64,000 nucleotides of DNA from Sorex araneus (lineage: Eukaryota; Chordata; Mammalia; Eulipotyphla; Soricidae), in assembly GCF_027595985.1 (NCBI RefSeq), contig NC_073302.1, positions 218,928,354 through 218,992,353 on the forward strand, given 5' to 3'. Position numbers and translations under genes: made by a program. The stretch's first letter is position 1; the number at the start of each line of letters is the position of its first letter. The notes beneath the pieces were generated by a model. That model was given only the letters and a program-made list of their open reading frames with translations. It did no database searches and was not told the DNA's origin. Of this stretch, positions 46,515-57,900 are shown piece by piece.

Positions 46515-47060
46515 TGTATTATCCTAGGAAATGCGGAAACCCCTGTGTTACAGCGTCTGAGTCAGACCCTGCGCAGCCGAGTGAAGCAGGTCAGCGGCTG
46601 CACTGGCCAAGAGGATGTCGTCCATGTAACGAACAAAGTAAAAGGAGGGATAAAAGAGCGCAAAAAGGGTAAATTATGGAAACAACGTATTTTTGGCAAA
46701 GGGTAGGGCTATAGGACATGCCTTGGGGCAGGACTTTCCAATGGAAGTGAGGGCTGGGGCCCAGCGCAGTTTGTGACAGTGAGAGAAAAGGCAAACCATC
46801 TGCAATCCTCTGGGTGGAGGGGAATGAAGAAAAGGCAATTCTTAAGAATAAGGACAATCTTAGAGCTGCCGTGGGGAATAGCCGATGGGCAAGGGAAACT
46901 AGGCTGGGTGGTGTCTATGGGGATCATAGTTTTATTTATTTCCCGGAGGTCATGGAGGAGCCTCCAGTCACCGGATTTCTTTTTTTATCACAAAAATGGG
47001 GGTGGGGTGCCGGGCTGTACCTGCACTAACAACTTGGCGGCCTGTAATTTTTCAATGGGA
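46515..47060 (-). pseudogene. pol: Reverse transcriptase remnant of pol
   Basis: Minus strand. Fingers motif DWRLLHDLREIN at about 46940-46975, a PLHPED palm segment near 46810-46830, VLPQGM near 46710-46740, and an intact YMDD box at 46617-46628. The first catalytic aspartate position in the LKD-type motif reads asparagine (LKN). Several frameshifts break the frame. Betaretrovirus-like by motif spelling. Confidence 0.88.
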
Positions 47061-47094
47061 AGGGGCCCTTGGTGTCAATTAGTAAAAAGCCCAC

Positions 47095-47385
47095 TTGTGA
47101 GAGAATATCCCTGCCCCAGATATTGACAGGGAGCCCAGGCAGAACATAAGGGCATACAGTCCCAGATTTGCCCTCCTCGGTGCGCCAATCAAGTGAGGAC
47201 AAACTTAACATAGGGTTTTGGGATTGGCCTGTACCCTGAAGGTGAGTCAGCGAGGGGGTGAGGGGCCACTCTTTTGGCCAGTCTTTTTGGCAATGATCGT
47301 TACATCTGCACCAGTGTTAATCAGACCCGAAAGTTCCTTCCCGTTGATTTCTAAAGTCATCATGCCCTTGTCCGGGGGCAGGGAT
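47095..47385 (-). pseudogene. pro: Retroviral aspartic protease remnant
   Basis: Shows the substrate-side start (LEINGKE), the active-site triad spelled N-T-G instead of D-T-G (AAC codon at 47318-47316), and the C-terminal NIWGRDIL motif at about 47100-47130. A frameshift lies between the active site and the C-terminus. Loss of the active-site aspartate alone would abolish activity. Confidence 0.85.
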
Positions 47386-47815
47386 TCCGGTCTCGGAGGG
47401 GAGGGATCAGAAGCAACAGTAAGAAGGTCCAAGAGGGACTGGGCGCGAGAGGCGGCGCGGGAACAGACCCTGGAGACCACCTCTAAGCGCTCTTGGGCCG
47501 TGCTAATAATCTGGGCCGAACGGGGGTTGTCGTGGGCACTAGTGATAATGGATTTGAGGAGCGACCAGTATTGGAGCATAAATCTTTTGTCAGCCTCCGA
47601 ACCTTTAGAAGCAAAAAAGGAAGTGAGCTCGGAGCCTACCCGCTCCCAAGAAACACAATTGATCGTGGGACAAGTAACAACAAACCAAGGACAAATCTTG
47701 TGAACAAAAAGGAGGAACTTTAAAATAACCCTATTCCTAACCTCGAGATGTCTATCACGCAATTCTTCTGAATGCCTTTAATAAATCCAGCCTCCTGGCT
47801 AACACGGGACCCCAT
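47386..47815 (-). pseudogene. gag: Gag matrix remnant
   Basis: Begins with an ATG at 47815-47813 followed by glycine, the myristoylation context of Gag. The first 32 codons end at a stop and the homology continues in another frame. The CPWF motif, the tryptophan-arginine/glycine pattern and a YWSLLK segment match the betaretroviral matrix domain (D-type/MMTV-like). The sequence then runs straight into protease, so capsid, nucleocapsid and most of Gag are deleted. Confidence 0.82.
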
Positions 47816-47959
47816 CTTTAAGAGGGGTGAATGGGACGGCGGTGGAAAGGTACCTTATTAGACTAACCCAGCTCTGCGTCGCCCTAGAGGGAGTACCTGA
47901 CGCCTTACGAGTGGCTCCGGACTCGTCGCTCTGCCGTCCGATCGGTGACCTTTCTCACG

Positions 47960-47977
47960 AATCCACGCTGGGCGCCA
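47960..47977 (-). promoter_or_regulatory. Primer-binding site, lysine-tRNA type
   Basis: Two bases inside the 5' LTR, the minus strand reads TGGCGCCCAGCGTGGAT. This matches the lysine tRNA (Lys1,2-type) site TGGCGCCCAACGTGGGG at most positions. It supports a betaretrovirus-like backbone. Confidence 0.8.
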
Positions 47978-47979
47978 GT

Positions 47980-48560
47980 TGCGCGTTCCCCTGGAGATCT
48001 CTCCGGCCCGCGGAGAGACAACAGTGGAAAGCGCTCCTAATTGGGTGGGTTCTGTGAGCGGTTCCGACCTGAAATAAAACTAGAGGATAATAAATAGGGG
48101 GCCCAAGACGACACATGCCGATCAAGGGCAACTTTATTAACTGCCACACTGGCTTTATACTTTTCTTAGCAGGGGGTTGGTACATAAGTTGTCAATCATC
48201 AGGGAAGTGTCTTCTCAGACCAAATAAGGAAAGGTTCGGGGTGTATTAGGTGGGCTTACAACATTCTTCAAGAGTAGATTGAGAAATAGTGGGGAGGGGA
48301 AGGCAAGGGTTTATCTGGCAGGAGCATCTGGCAGGAGGAATGCACAAGGTAGAGGAAGGTATTCTACTTAATGGGGGGCTTAATGGCGTCTCTTAGTTAA
48401 CTGCCCTGGGCTACTTTTACCTCTTGAGTTTGGCTATTTCCTTTGTCACAAGGGCACCTGTGCCTCAGGTCAAGCAAAGCTGGTAATGGAATTTTCCGGT
48501 TTGTCCAGGGTAAAGGTTTCGGGGTCCTCTTTCGTTCAGGGTCCTGAGCAGTCCCCAACA
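47980..48560 (-). repeat. 5' LTR
   Basis: 581 bp, TG...CA. Near-identical to the 3' LTR: one single-base indel and one substitution. The low divergence dates the integration as recent. Confidence 0.96.
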
Positions 48561-48566
48561 TATATG
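48561..48566. repeat. Retroviral target-site duplication, right copy
   Basis: TATATG, identical to 41268-41273. L1 endonuclease-region sequence continues directly after it. Confidence 0.92.
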
Positions 48567-48745
48567 TTTAGGAGTAAATTTCTCCCTGATGTACATATGC
48601 CTTGATTATTATTTTTCAGCTTGAAACTATGTTTCAGATATGAATTTAGCCACCCTGGATTTTTTGAAGAAGTTGTTAGCATGAGGAGTTATTTTCCAGT
48701 CTTTGACTTTGAGTCTGTTTGTTCTGACTGTTCAAATGTAGTTTT

Positions 48746-48935
48746 GGGGGCCGGAGCGATAGCACAGCGGGTAGGGCGTTTGCCTTGCACACGGCCGACC
48801 CGGGTTCGATCCCCGGCATCCCATATGGTCCCCCAAGCACTGCCAGGAGTAATTCCTGAGTGCAGAGCCAGGAGTAACCCCTGAGCATCGCTGGGTGTGA
48901 CCCAAAAAAAGCAAAAAAATAAAATAAAATAAAAA
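48746..48935 (+). mobile_element. Young SOR SINE nested in the full-length L1
   Basis: Consensus-like: GGGGCCGGAGCGATAGCACA, GGGTTCGATCCCCGGCATCC, GTGACCCAAAAAAAGC, then an (AAAAT)n-type tail. Flanked by CAAATGT(A/G)GTTTT at 48733-48745 and 48936-48948. Confidence 0.95.
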
Positions 48936-48948
48936 CAAATGTGGTTTT

Positions 48949-50427
48949 GTAGGCAGCAGAATACTGAATTTAGTTTTTTAATCCATTTGCCACTCTGTGA
49001 CTATCTATTGGTACATTTAGACCTTGACATTAAGAAAGGTTATTGTTATGGGTTTTTGTGCCATCTTTCTGTAAACGTTTGTTATGTATGTGGGGTTTGT
49101 CATATCTTACAGTAGCCCCTTCAGTCCTTCTTTTACAGTTGGTTTTGAGTCTATGAAATTCCAGAGCTATATTTGTGCATTGTTCCTTCTAATCTCAATG
49201 AGAGTTTAACTGGGTAAGGTATTCTTGTTGAGGCATTCATTTCACTGAGTTTTTTTAGTATATCCCATCACCATCTTCTGGCCTGGAGGTTTTCATCTGA
49301 TAAGTCTGCTGTAAATCTAAGGGATGCTCCTTTGTATGTAATTTCCTTCTTTGATCTTACTGCTTGCAGTATGTTATCTCTATCTATGGTATTTGTTATT
49401 CTGGTTATGATATGTCTTAAAGTCTTTTGGATGGGGTCTCTTTAACCTGGTGCCCTTTAGGTTTCTTGGATCTGGATGCCTGCATTCACCAGTTCTGGGA
49501 ACCTTTCAGTTAAGATGGCTTTAACTGTTCCTACCTCGTTGGGGTTGCCTCCTTGTCTCACTGGTACTCTGACGATTCTTATATTGTTTCTCTTTTATTT
49601 ATCCCATAAGTTTATAAGTTTCTTACCTGCCTTGAGCTATTTTAAGGTCACTTTTCTTCTTCTGTTGTTGCCCAAATACTTTCTACAGCTCATCTTTGAG
49701 CTCATTGATTCTGTCTTCACCTGTTGCCATTCTGTTGAGGGCACCCACTGAATTTTTCATTTCATCTACCAAATTTTTTTATTAGTGACATTTTGTTTGT
49801 AGGTTTTTTTATTTCTGCTCTCATTTCCTCCTGTATTTTATTGGCTGTCTGCCCCACTGCTTCTTTGACCTCATTAAGCATCCTCACAATTTTGTCTCTG
49901 AATTCTTTATCAGAGATTATGTATGTGTATATTCCTTGTTAAGACTTCAGGCTCATTTCTTCATCCACTCCTCATGGTGGGGATCTGCACTGTTCCCCCA
50001 TGGTACTGTGGTCATCTGGAGGTGGATCCTTCCAGTTCACTGTCAGTGATCTGCCAGGGAAGATTCTGAGCGAGCTCAGCAGATGGTGGTCTTCGCTTTC
50101 CCCTTCAAGGACATTACCTCCCTCTTTGGTTCTTCTGTGTGACTTGTGTGACATGTGTGAGATATGGGTCCAATGCACTATGAAAGGGGAAATTAACAGG
50201 TGGCTAGTCATGTGACCCACCTGGGGAAGCCATGCCCCCCTACCTGGTGTGTGGGGAGGGAGTGATGCATTGGTGCAGATCCTGAGATTATAGTTCAAGT
50301 CCCACTTCTGGTACTTCTAAAACTGCAGCTGTCCTGTCTCGAGTAAGCACTCATGTGTGCCCCTGTGCCTGCAGAAGGGGCCTCTCTGTTCACTGCTGCC
50401 TTTCGCCATGCTCCCCGGGAAGCCACG
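48949..50427 (-). pseudogene. L1 ORF1 and 5' UTR (segment of the full-length L1)
   Basis: Minus strand: a GC-richer 5' UTR from 50427 (CGTGGCTTCCCGGGGAGCAT) to about 49950, a coiled-coil-like acidic/basic stretch of ORF1 near 49770-49900, and later ORF1/inter-ORF text (49000-49560) similar to the old L1 at 2760-4160. Frames are interrupted. Confidence 0.75.
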
Positions 50428-50439
50428 AAAAGTAAGACT

Positions 50440-51055
50440 CCAGTGCAAAGCAGAAAATGAATAAAGACTGTAATTCAAGAATATGACCAGTACTTAAGAT
50501 AAGAGCTTATGAAAAAATATATATTTGGTTAACAAAGTATCTTAGGGTAAACCATCATATAATTTATGCCACTTTTTATATACAATTTCATGGATTTAAT
50601 CAAGTGTATACTTGCATAATTCAATGATATATTTCAATCCGGCTCTCTCTATGAGACGCTCCAGATGAACGTATTTGAGTGCTTATTGTATACTCTAGCA
50701 TCAGATTTCATAGAAATATCAAAATCAGTAGACCATTTGATATTCTTTATCTACTTCCTTCTCAAGTTTCTTTCCTCCAAAATGTGCTTAATATTTTCAT
50801 TTTGTTTAGGCCAATTTACTTTTTTATTACTACTATGATCAAATAAATGGTTTCCATCTTGTTGAGCTATAATTTATAAATACTACTATGTATACAACAT
50901 AATGATTTAATATTTGTATATATTTCAAAATGATCATACCAAGTCTAGTTGATTCCCAGCATATTTCCATTTCAATGTACTGTGGTTATTATTGCAAACA
51001 TAGGACTCTTTCTCCAATGAGAGCAAAGAAAACTTTTCTTATTATAAAACTGTTC
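50440..51055. other. AT-rich intergenic DNA
   Basis: Nothing recognised. Confidence 0.5.
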
Positions 51056-51057
51056 AT

Positions 51058-51211
51058 GGGTTGTAGAGATAGTATAGCAGGTAAACTACCTGCTTTTCAT
51101 GCAGCTGATCTATCCCTGGCACCACAGATGGTCTTCTGAGCACTGTTGTGAGTAATCACTGCACAGAACCAGGATTAAGTCTTCAGCCAGGTGTGGCCCA
51201 AAAGAAAAAGT
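51058..51211 (+). mobile_element. Old SOR SINE
   Basis: TTGTAGAGATAGTATAGCAG, ATCTATCCCTGGCACCACAG, CAGGTGTGGCCCAAAAGAAA. Confidence 0.8.
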
Positions 51212-51642
51212 TTTAAAAAATGAATTTTTCATATGCAGGAAATTTTACACAGAAAATTTTGCTTATGATTTTAAATTCAGGTTTCTCTAGCTATCTAAAA
51301 GTAGAACATTCCTTGGAATCTTTTTAAAATTAAAATGGCATATATAAACCTAAGAAGTAACTGTTATTAATTTATATGAAAAAAACTTAGTGTTCCCAGA
51401 CTCAGAAAAAATAACCTAACAAGTCATATGAAATAATGTCTGAAATCTAAATTAATATTCTTAAATGCTAAAAGTAGGGGTGGCAGGATCACTGTATAAT
51501 CTGTCATGCAGAAATAATGTGTCTAGTGCAGTTGCACTTAACAGAATTGTGTAGACAGTGAACACAATGGAGGGCCGAAATGTGGTGACAGACTGGGATG
51601 GACGACTGTCAGAGGCAGGGGGGTAGGAGATGTGTGTCATTG

Positions 51643-51815
51643 CATAAGAAGGACAGAACCAATAGTCGTTTGCTTTGCACATGGCCAACCTGGAATTGAT
51701 TCCCACCTCATATGGGCCCCTTAGCCCTTCAGGAATGATCCCTGAACAAGACCAGGAGTAAGTCCTGAACATCTTCAGCCGTGACCCCAAAACAAAAATA
51801 AACAGAAAAAGAAAA
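51643..51815 (+). mobile_element. Old SOR SINE
   Basis: AATAGTCGTTTGCTTTGCAC, CCTGGAATTGATTCCCACC, CCAGGAGTAAGTCCTGAAC and an A-rich tail. Confidence 0.8.
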
Positions 51816-52615
51816 GAAAAAAAACTGGGGCAGAGAATGAGAGAGGAAGAAGTACATTTGTTAACATCCCATTATTGCCCAAATCCATCCAGGCATGCAG
51901 ATCATTAACACCTGTATCTTCTACGTTTGCCTATGTCAGCGAAGGCTGACCATCAACTGTAGCTTATGTAGTTAATATTGAAGATTTTAACAAGACAATA
52001 TGCTTGTACATCATGCCTCTCACATTTTTAGATCATAAATTTTGGTGGGAGAGGTCAAAATTCCTTAAAACTCCCTAAATCCATGTGCCCTTGAAAAATT
52101 AAAACTATACACTTCCTGCATATTGTTAGTCATAGAGAAAATCTCAACACAAGTGCTTCACCTTCAGTTCCTTGATGACCTCACTTTTGGGTTATTTAAT
52201 ATTGTAATAAGTTTCCATTTATATCCTTTCCTCTTGTAATCACATCAACTCTTCATTTGTCAGTTATTGGTCATAGGCTGCCAAAGTTTCTTGAACACCA
52301 TCTTTGACACTTTCCACTTGGTACTGAGTGAGGTTCCAAACAGTGCTGGCATCACTGTTCTCACTAGCACAGGGCAGTAGCGCCCCCAGAGCAGATGCTG
52401 AAAACAGGCCCTGAGTGTGTTTTATCCCGTAATTTGCTGTAATATTCAATCCCTAAGGATTTCTTTCAGTTAGGGCTTTCATAAAACTGAGTGGCATAAA
52501 TAGAGCTTTCAAAAAATGTCAGAAGTGAGCCATACTCACATATTCATTAATATCAGTCAAAGCCTCCGAGTAGTTATTGACCCCCTTTCTGTAATTCCAA
52601 CACTAAAATATTCTC
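51816..52615. other. Intergenic DNA with one GC-richer patch
   Basis: At 52264-52449 the minus strand has a 61-codon frame (ALGALLPCASENSDAST, YQVESVKDGVQ) richer in GC than its surroundings. I do not recognise it; it could be a fragment of a retrocopy. Nothing else is seen. Confidence 0.35.
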
Positions 52616-52626
52616 AAAACTTCTGC

Positions 52627-52814
52627 CAGATGGACCTAAAGATAATGGGTGGGTAGGGCGCTTTCCTTGCATGCGGCCAACTCAGGTTCTTTCCCCACCA
52701 TCCCATATGGCCCCCAAGCTCGACAGGAATGATTCCTGAGTATAGAGCCAGGAGTAACCCCTGAGCATTGCCAAGTGTGACCCAAAAAACAACATCCCCC
52801 ATAATTAAAAAAAA
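52627..52814 (+). mobile_element. SOR SINE with target-site duplication
   Basis: AAAACTTCTGC at 52616-52626 and 52815-52825. The head is partly altered (GATAATGGGTGGGTAGGGCG); the body GAGCCAGGAGTAACCCCTGA and GTGACCCAAAAAAC are well preserved. Confidence 0.92.
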
Positions 52815-52920
52815 AAAACTTCTGCGAGAATAATTATAAAGAAGTAGTAGCTCTTTTCTATATGCTAGAGGAGATAGAAATTCAAAAATTTGGCATAGCA
52901 TATCAAGTCTGTTATGATTT

Positions 52921-53473
52921 CCGGAGGCCAAAGACCTCTGGCGTCTAGCCACAGCCATGCTCAAGGCCCCTCTCCACATGTTCAGACGAGCCTCACGCAT
53001 GAAGGTAGCGGCAGAGGAACACAGGTGTGTGGGACCCGGGGCTGAGACCTCCAAGCCTGCTCGGATTGGGACTGGGCCTCTTCCGCCCAGATTTCCCATT
53101 TTCAAGTAGCTAAGAGGTCACACCCAGGGACTGCCCCTGGTGCTGTGTAATTCCACCAATGTCCAACATCCAGAGACTTAAAACCAAGCTCCCGGAAGTG
53201 GAAGTGACATCTTATAGCCTAGTTCTCCCTCTTGGAGAACCTGGCTAGCTAACAAGTTTTCTGCCCACATGGGAGAGCCTCACAAACTCCCCATGGTGTA
53301 TTCATATGCCAAAACCAGTGACAGTGATGGATCTCATTCCCTTGACTCTGAAAGAGCCTCCAGTGTGGGTGTGGCATCGTTGGGAAGGATGAGTAAAGAG
53401 AGGCTTCTAAAATCTCAGGGCTAGGATGAATGGAGACGTTACTGAGACCGCTGAAGGAATTCAACAATCAACG

Positions 53474-53507
<34 letters not shown>
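52921..53507 (+). mobile_element. Long composite repeat with RTE-type tail
   Basis: Nearly complete copy collinear with 17780-18322 and 22868-23299. It ends GATGAATGGAGACGTTACTG, AGACCGCTGAAGGAATTCAA, CAATCAACGG and (GAT)n for about 35 bp. The 163-codon opposite-strand frame here is repeat sequence. Confidence 0.85.
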
Positions 53508-53509
<2 letters not shown>

Positions 53510-54312
53510 CCACATTCAATCTTCTAATTTGCCATTTGTCCTCTTTCCTGTTATGAGCTCTTTTAAGTTACTAAAACATTACTTTTCTTATTATCTCATT
53601 GCCTTAGTTAAGTTAGTCTCATTATTGGAAATGTCCTCACCTTTCACTACCTAGATATCTTCTCATGTATAATGACAATTTAGGCATCACATTTTTCCAA
53701 TTAAATGTTAAATTATTTTTTTTCACCTTCATCCACTACTAGTTCTTCATCCATGAGTAGTTACCACTCCTAAAAGCATTCTCTGGTTCAAAAGGACCAG
53801 AGAGTACTTGTTTCATTTGACTTTTAATATAATCTCTGTTATATTTTATACTATATTTTAGTGTAACCAGAGTTTTAGTGTAGCCCCTGCCCCAATCTAT
53901 GAATAAGTTTTCTGTCTTGTGTGACTTGGAAAGAAGTCAACATTTGCTATGTTGGAGAAAAGTATGTATTCCCCCTTTCATTTTTGCTTCTCTATAGGGA
54001 CAAAAGGGGAAGTTTCTGATCATTTCAAACTACAAACAGTGTTTTTCTCTTATAGGAAATGCCTGAATTTCTATATTCCTTCTCTCCTACTCTAAGAATG
54101 GGCTAAATGTTACTCAAGAGTGGATAAAAAGCTGGGAGGGAACTTCTCTCCAGGAAGACAAGGAGCTTGTGTGGGGAGAGTAGTTCCACTGCCTTATGTC
54201 AAGATCAAACCCAAACCATTGTAACAGAAAATTATTGAAAAACAGTGACCCTTGGACAACAGAAGGTGTTACAAGTGGCCACTTCCCATATCCCTAAACT
54301 GTAGCACTGTAA
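53508..54312. other. AT-rich intergenic DNA
   Basis: Nothing recognised. Confidence 0.5.
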
Positions 54313-54965
54313 CACTGTCATCCCATTGTTCATCAATTTGCTCAAGTGGGAATCAGTAACATCTTCATTGTGATTTGATAACAGAAACAGTTGTTACTGT
54401 TTTTGGCATATTGAATGCCATGGAGGCAGGGAGAGGTGGGAAGAGGGGGTAATACCGGGGATATTGGTGGTGGGAATGTATACTGGTGGAGGGATGGGTG
54501 TTTGATCATTGTGTGATTGTAACCCAAACATGAAAGCTTGTAACTATCTCACTGTGATTCAATAAAATTTTTTTTTTAAAAAAAGAGGTCACACGGCAGC
54601 TTCCAGGAGCTTTGTTCTATAGTCTCTGGATGTTGACCATTGATGGGATTACATGGTGCGAGGGGCAGTTTGTGGGTGTGATTGCCTAGTTACCGGAAAA
54701 TGGGGGATCTGGGTGGAGGAGGCCCAGTCGCGAACCGAGCAGGCTTGGAGATCTCAGCCCGGGGTCCCACACATCTGGGTTTCTCTGCCGGTTGCTTCAT
54801 GCATGAGGCTCATCTGAGCATGTGGAGAGTGGCCTTGAGCATGGTTGTGGCTGGATTCTGGAAGTCTTCAGCTGCCGGGGCTCTGCTTGGGGCAGGGAGG
54901 GAAATTCAACCAGTCCTCTTTCACCCCGGTGAAGACAGTCAGTCATGGAGCCAGGAGACTCTGCC
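54313..54965 (-). mobile_element. Long composite repeat split by an L1 3' end
   Basis: The tail part (54313-54425, CACTGTCATCCCATTG and GTTACTGTTTTTGGCATATT) and the 5' part (54588-54965, CTCTGGATGTTGACCATTGA, CCGAGCAGGCTTGGAGATCT) are in family order on the minus strand but separated by a plus-strand L1 terminus. Some middle sequence is missing. Confidence 0.75.
54426..54585 (+). mobile_element. L1 3' terminus
   Basis: TACCGGGGATATTGGTGGTG, GTGTTTGATCATTGTGTGAT, CATGAAAGCTTGTAACTATC, CACTGTGATTCAATAAAAT and an A/T tail. Same terminus as at 18325-18471. Confidence 0.85.
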
Positions 54966-57900
54966 TTCAGTAAGTGATACATAGGGAATATTCAGTATTA
55001 ACTTATTATCATAGCAGGCAAAGATTAAATGCTGACTTATTGCCAATGATAAATGGAAAATAAAACTAAAATATCTTTCAACTTTTATAATTATATAACT
55101 TCATTAACATATGAAACATTTTTATGACTCTAGTTTACAGATGTGTTATGTTTTTAAAACCCCAGGTGTCCATTTATCTTGATCAAAGATATATCTCAGT
55201 AGGTAGTCTTGAAAAATTAGAAGTCTCACTGAGAATTACAAAAAGAAATGTAATAGTCTACACCTTTTTTACAGCTGGGCACAATTTCCTGAGGCTATAC
55301 AGTATGAACTGCAGAAAAAGAAAGAGAAATAAAACTGACATCCTTAAAATCACTCAATGCATCACTAAAAACATTAGCAGCCTCAGGCAAAGGAAGAAGT
55401 GGAAATTTATAATGCGTCTAAGAAATACAGTAAATTGGAAACTTTAAGCGAACTGGTAACAAAGGTATGCATATCGTAGACCAACAGAGTGAATTATTCA
55501 TGTCTGATGCAAAGAACATAGATACCTGTAGTATACATAGCAGAATATATTTGGGTAGACATCACAGTTTTGGTAATTCTTTTTATAATGCTTATATGTT
55601 GATGAAGACAGTATTGTCATTCTCCAACTTCTTTTTTCTTAACAGCATAATATTTAAAACATTGCACATTAAAATATTTTTAATGTGGAAAGATTGAACA
55701 GGGTTTAAGACACTTAGCTTGCACAATACTGGTTTCAGTACCATATATTGTTCCTTCAGCACTACCTGAGCACTGCCAGAAGGGTGGCCCAAAAATCGCT
55801 CCGTGTGTGTATGTGTGTGTGTACATGTACATGTGTGTGTTATGTATAAACTGAGTACAGATCAAGTATGTAAGAGGTAATCATGCAGTACTCTAAAGGT
55901 TCTTTTGCTAAAATATCCATTTCCCAGAAACCCATCTCTATATGTCTCCCAGCATGAATCACATTACTTTCTTCTCCAACTCATCAAACATGATTGCTAC
56001 GGTCATAAAACAAAAATCAGAATTTTAGTTAGCCTACAGAGCACCTGGAGGTCTCCCTGAGAACTTTTCTCACTCTGTCTGTGCTCACCTACCCACTAGC
56101 AACTAACCAGGAGCACATTCGCCAACATTTTCATCATTCCAAACCCAAAATTTTCTTTGGATTTTGTATGGTTTCCTTTCTATTCCTGAAAGACAATTCT
56201 AATTTGTATACAGTTGTATTATTTCTGTGTTTAAATTCCATTTTGTCACTTCTTCAGAAGTCTTTCCTATCAAAATAAGAAGTCTTTCAGTCATGTTCAA
56301 TTATAGTAACCTATTTAAAGTTTTCACAAAGCAATTACCACTAGCATCTTTTCTGGTTTAATGTTGTCCTCCACTAGAAAGTATATTATGTAACAAGAAA
56401 ACTTATGCTTTATGTTGACCACTCTAGCAACAGTATCTTGAATAGTAGCTGGTATAGCAAGCAAGCACTAGTATTTGAATGGAGTAAGGGAGTAATGGGT
56501 TTGGCTTGCCTCCAAATCTTTCTATATCTTAACCTTATTTTTACCCTCCTGACTTGCATTTTCCTAATTGTCTTAGATTCTTTTAGAGAGTCTGAAACAT
56601 GTGATAAATGGGCACCTCTTTCAAATCCTTTTCTGTTCTCAGAAAAAGCACACTATCCCTATTCTTAGAGAAATGCTGTTTATTTGTTGAAAAGAGTGCT
56701 TTTGCATATTGAAACACAGCATCCCACAGCCATGCATGACCATTTATTCTCTTCTATATAAAAACATTTTCTGTTATGTAAACACAAGTTCTCAACCATA
56801 TCAGTAGACAAAGAATCTGATCACTGTCACTAGACTCATCTTCACACATTAAGGATAATGAGAAATTGATTTGCTCCTGGCAGATCAGTTTGTTCCTTTC
56901 ACTTTACTGAGATAGCAAAATGTGGAAGGAAACCAGATGGCTGTGACTAGGAGAGGGGATGGCTCTGGAAAATAAATAAGCGTCAATGCAAATTTTGTGA
57001 GAAATACTGAATAATTGCAGATGACTTTTTTTACTTCTGTCTCCAGTTACATAAATTTTCAAGATATACATGGTTGTGCTGCTATCACCATATTTTAATA
57101 AAATTATCCTCAAGATATAATAGAACATTTCTTCTCTGAAGAGTACAGAGTACTTTGTTGATTATGCTTTATTTATATTTTCTAGCAGGAATTTATCAAG
57201 TTTGCTACACATTTTATTGTTTTACCTTCTTCTTATGATTATTTACCTGCTCCTTATCTTTTCTGATTTATATCCTGCTGCCACTTCCACTTCAACATTG
57301 CCTTATATAAATAAATCATGTTCTCACTAACATATCACAATCAGCAGTATTATAAAGTGATCATTAGATCTTTCAACTAAGTATTGAATAAACAGAAAAA
57401 ACTATGAACAATGGAAGTATTCTGTTACATAAGATTGGAACTTTGCAAACAAAATGCTCCAAGGTGACTGTTGGAAATGCATACTTCTGCAAATGCACCA
57501 ATTATCATTTTTTAAACATGTAAGAAGGAAATCTATGAAACAAATTACAGAATTAAAGGTGAAGACAGCATAATAGAACTCAAAAGGACATGTATGAGAG
57601 GTAAGGAAAAGTGCTTGATAAGTAAGATATATTAATAGACATCTAAGAATGAGTAGAAGAGTTAAAGATCACAATGGAATCATATTGTCATAGCATAGAT
57701 AATAAAAATATTCTATAAGCATCCCATGAGTTATAGGAAAGATCCTATAAGCTGAAAAAGAAATCAAACAATTTTATATAAGAAAATTACTCTTTTCTTT
57801 TATAAAATTCCCAAAGTGGGATAAATGGAACACTATATAGTTTACTGTCTGTTTCTTAGGAGAAAAGACATTAGCCAAACAGTATGGGAAAATGTAAAAG

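Larger units (their letters stand above)
41274..48560 (-). mobile_element. Endogenous retrovirus, complete at both LTRs, internally broken
   Basis: A 7.3-kb provirus on the minus strand: 5' LTR 47980-48560, primer site, gag/pro remnants 47095-47815, pol remnants 46331-47060, an AT-rich stretch 44240-46300 without recognisable genes, env 42018-43990, polypurine tract, 3' LTR 41274-41853. TSD and TG...CA ends are intact. Gag/pol read as betaretrovirus-like, env as gammaretrovirus-type. Most of gag and all recognisable integrase are missing, so it is not replication-competent. Confidence 0.95.
34518..50427 (-). mobile_element. Full-length L1 carrying five nested insertions
   Basis: The exact repeat AAAAGTAAGACT at 34506-34517 and 50428-50439 bounds one antisense L1. 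Reading the minus strand from 50427: 5' UTR (to about 49950), ORF1 with a coiled-coil-like lysine/glutamate-rich segment near 49770-49900, the inter-ORF region (about 49000), ORF2 endonuclease (49000-48567 and 41267-40880), reverse transcriptase, C-terminal region, and a 3' UTR ending at 34518. Removing the insertions (LTR 35191-35754, L1 37095-37703, RTE 38216-39957, ERV 41274-48560, SOR 48746-48935) leaves about 5.5 kb, close to a full L1. Frames are broken, so it is inactive. Confidence 0.85.

Noticed and set aside
52614..53105. 163-codon minus-strand frame
   Set aside because: Made of a long composite repeat joined to a SOR SINE, not a gene.
53475..53507. (GAT)n run as a coding poly-aspartate tract
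   Set aside because: It is the microsatellite tail of the RTE-tailed repeat; the aspartate run is a by-product.
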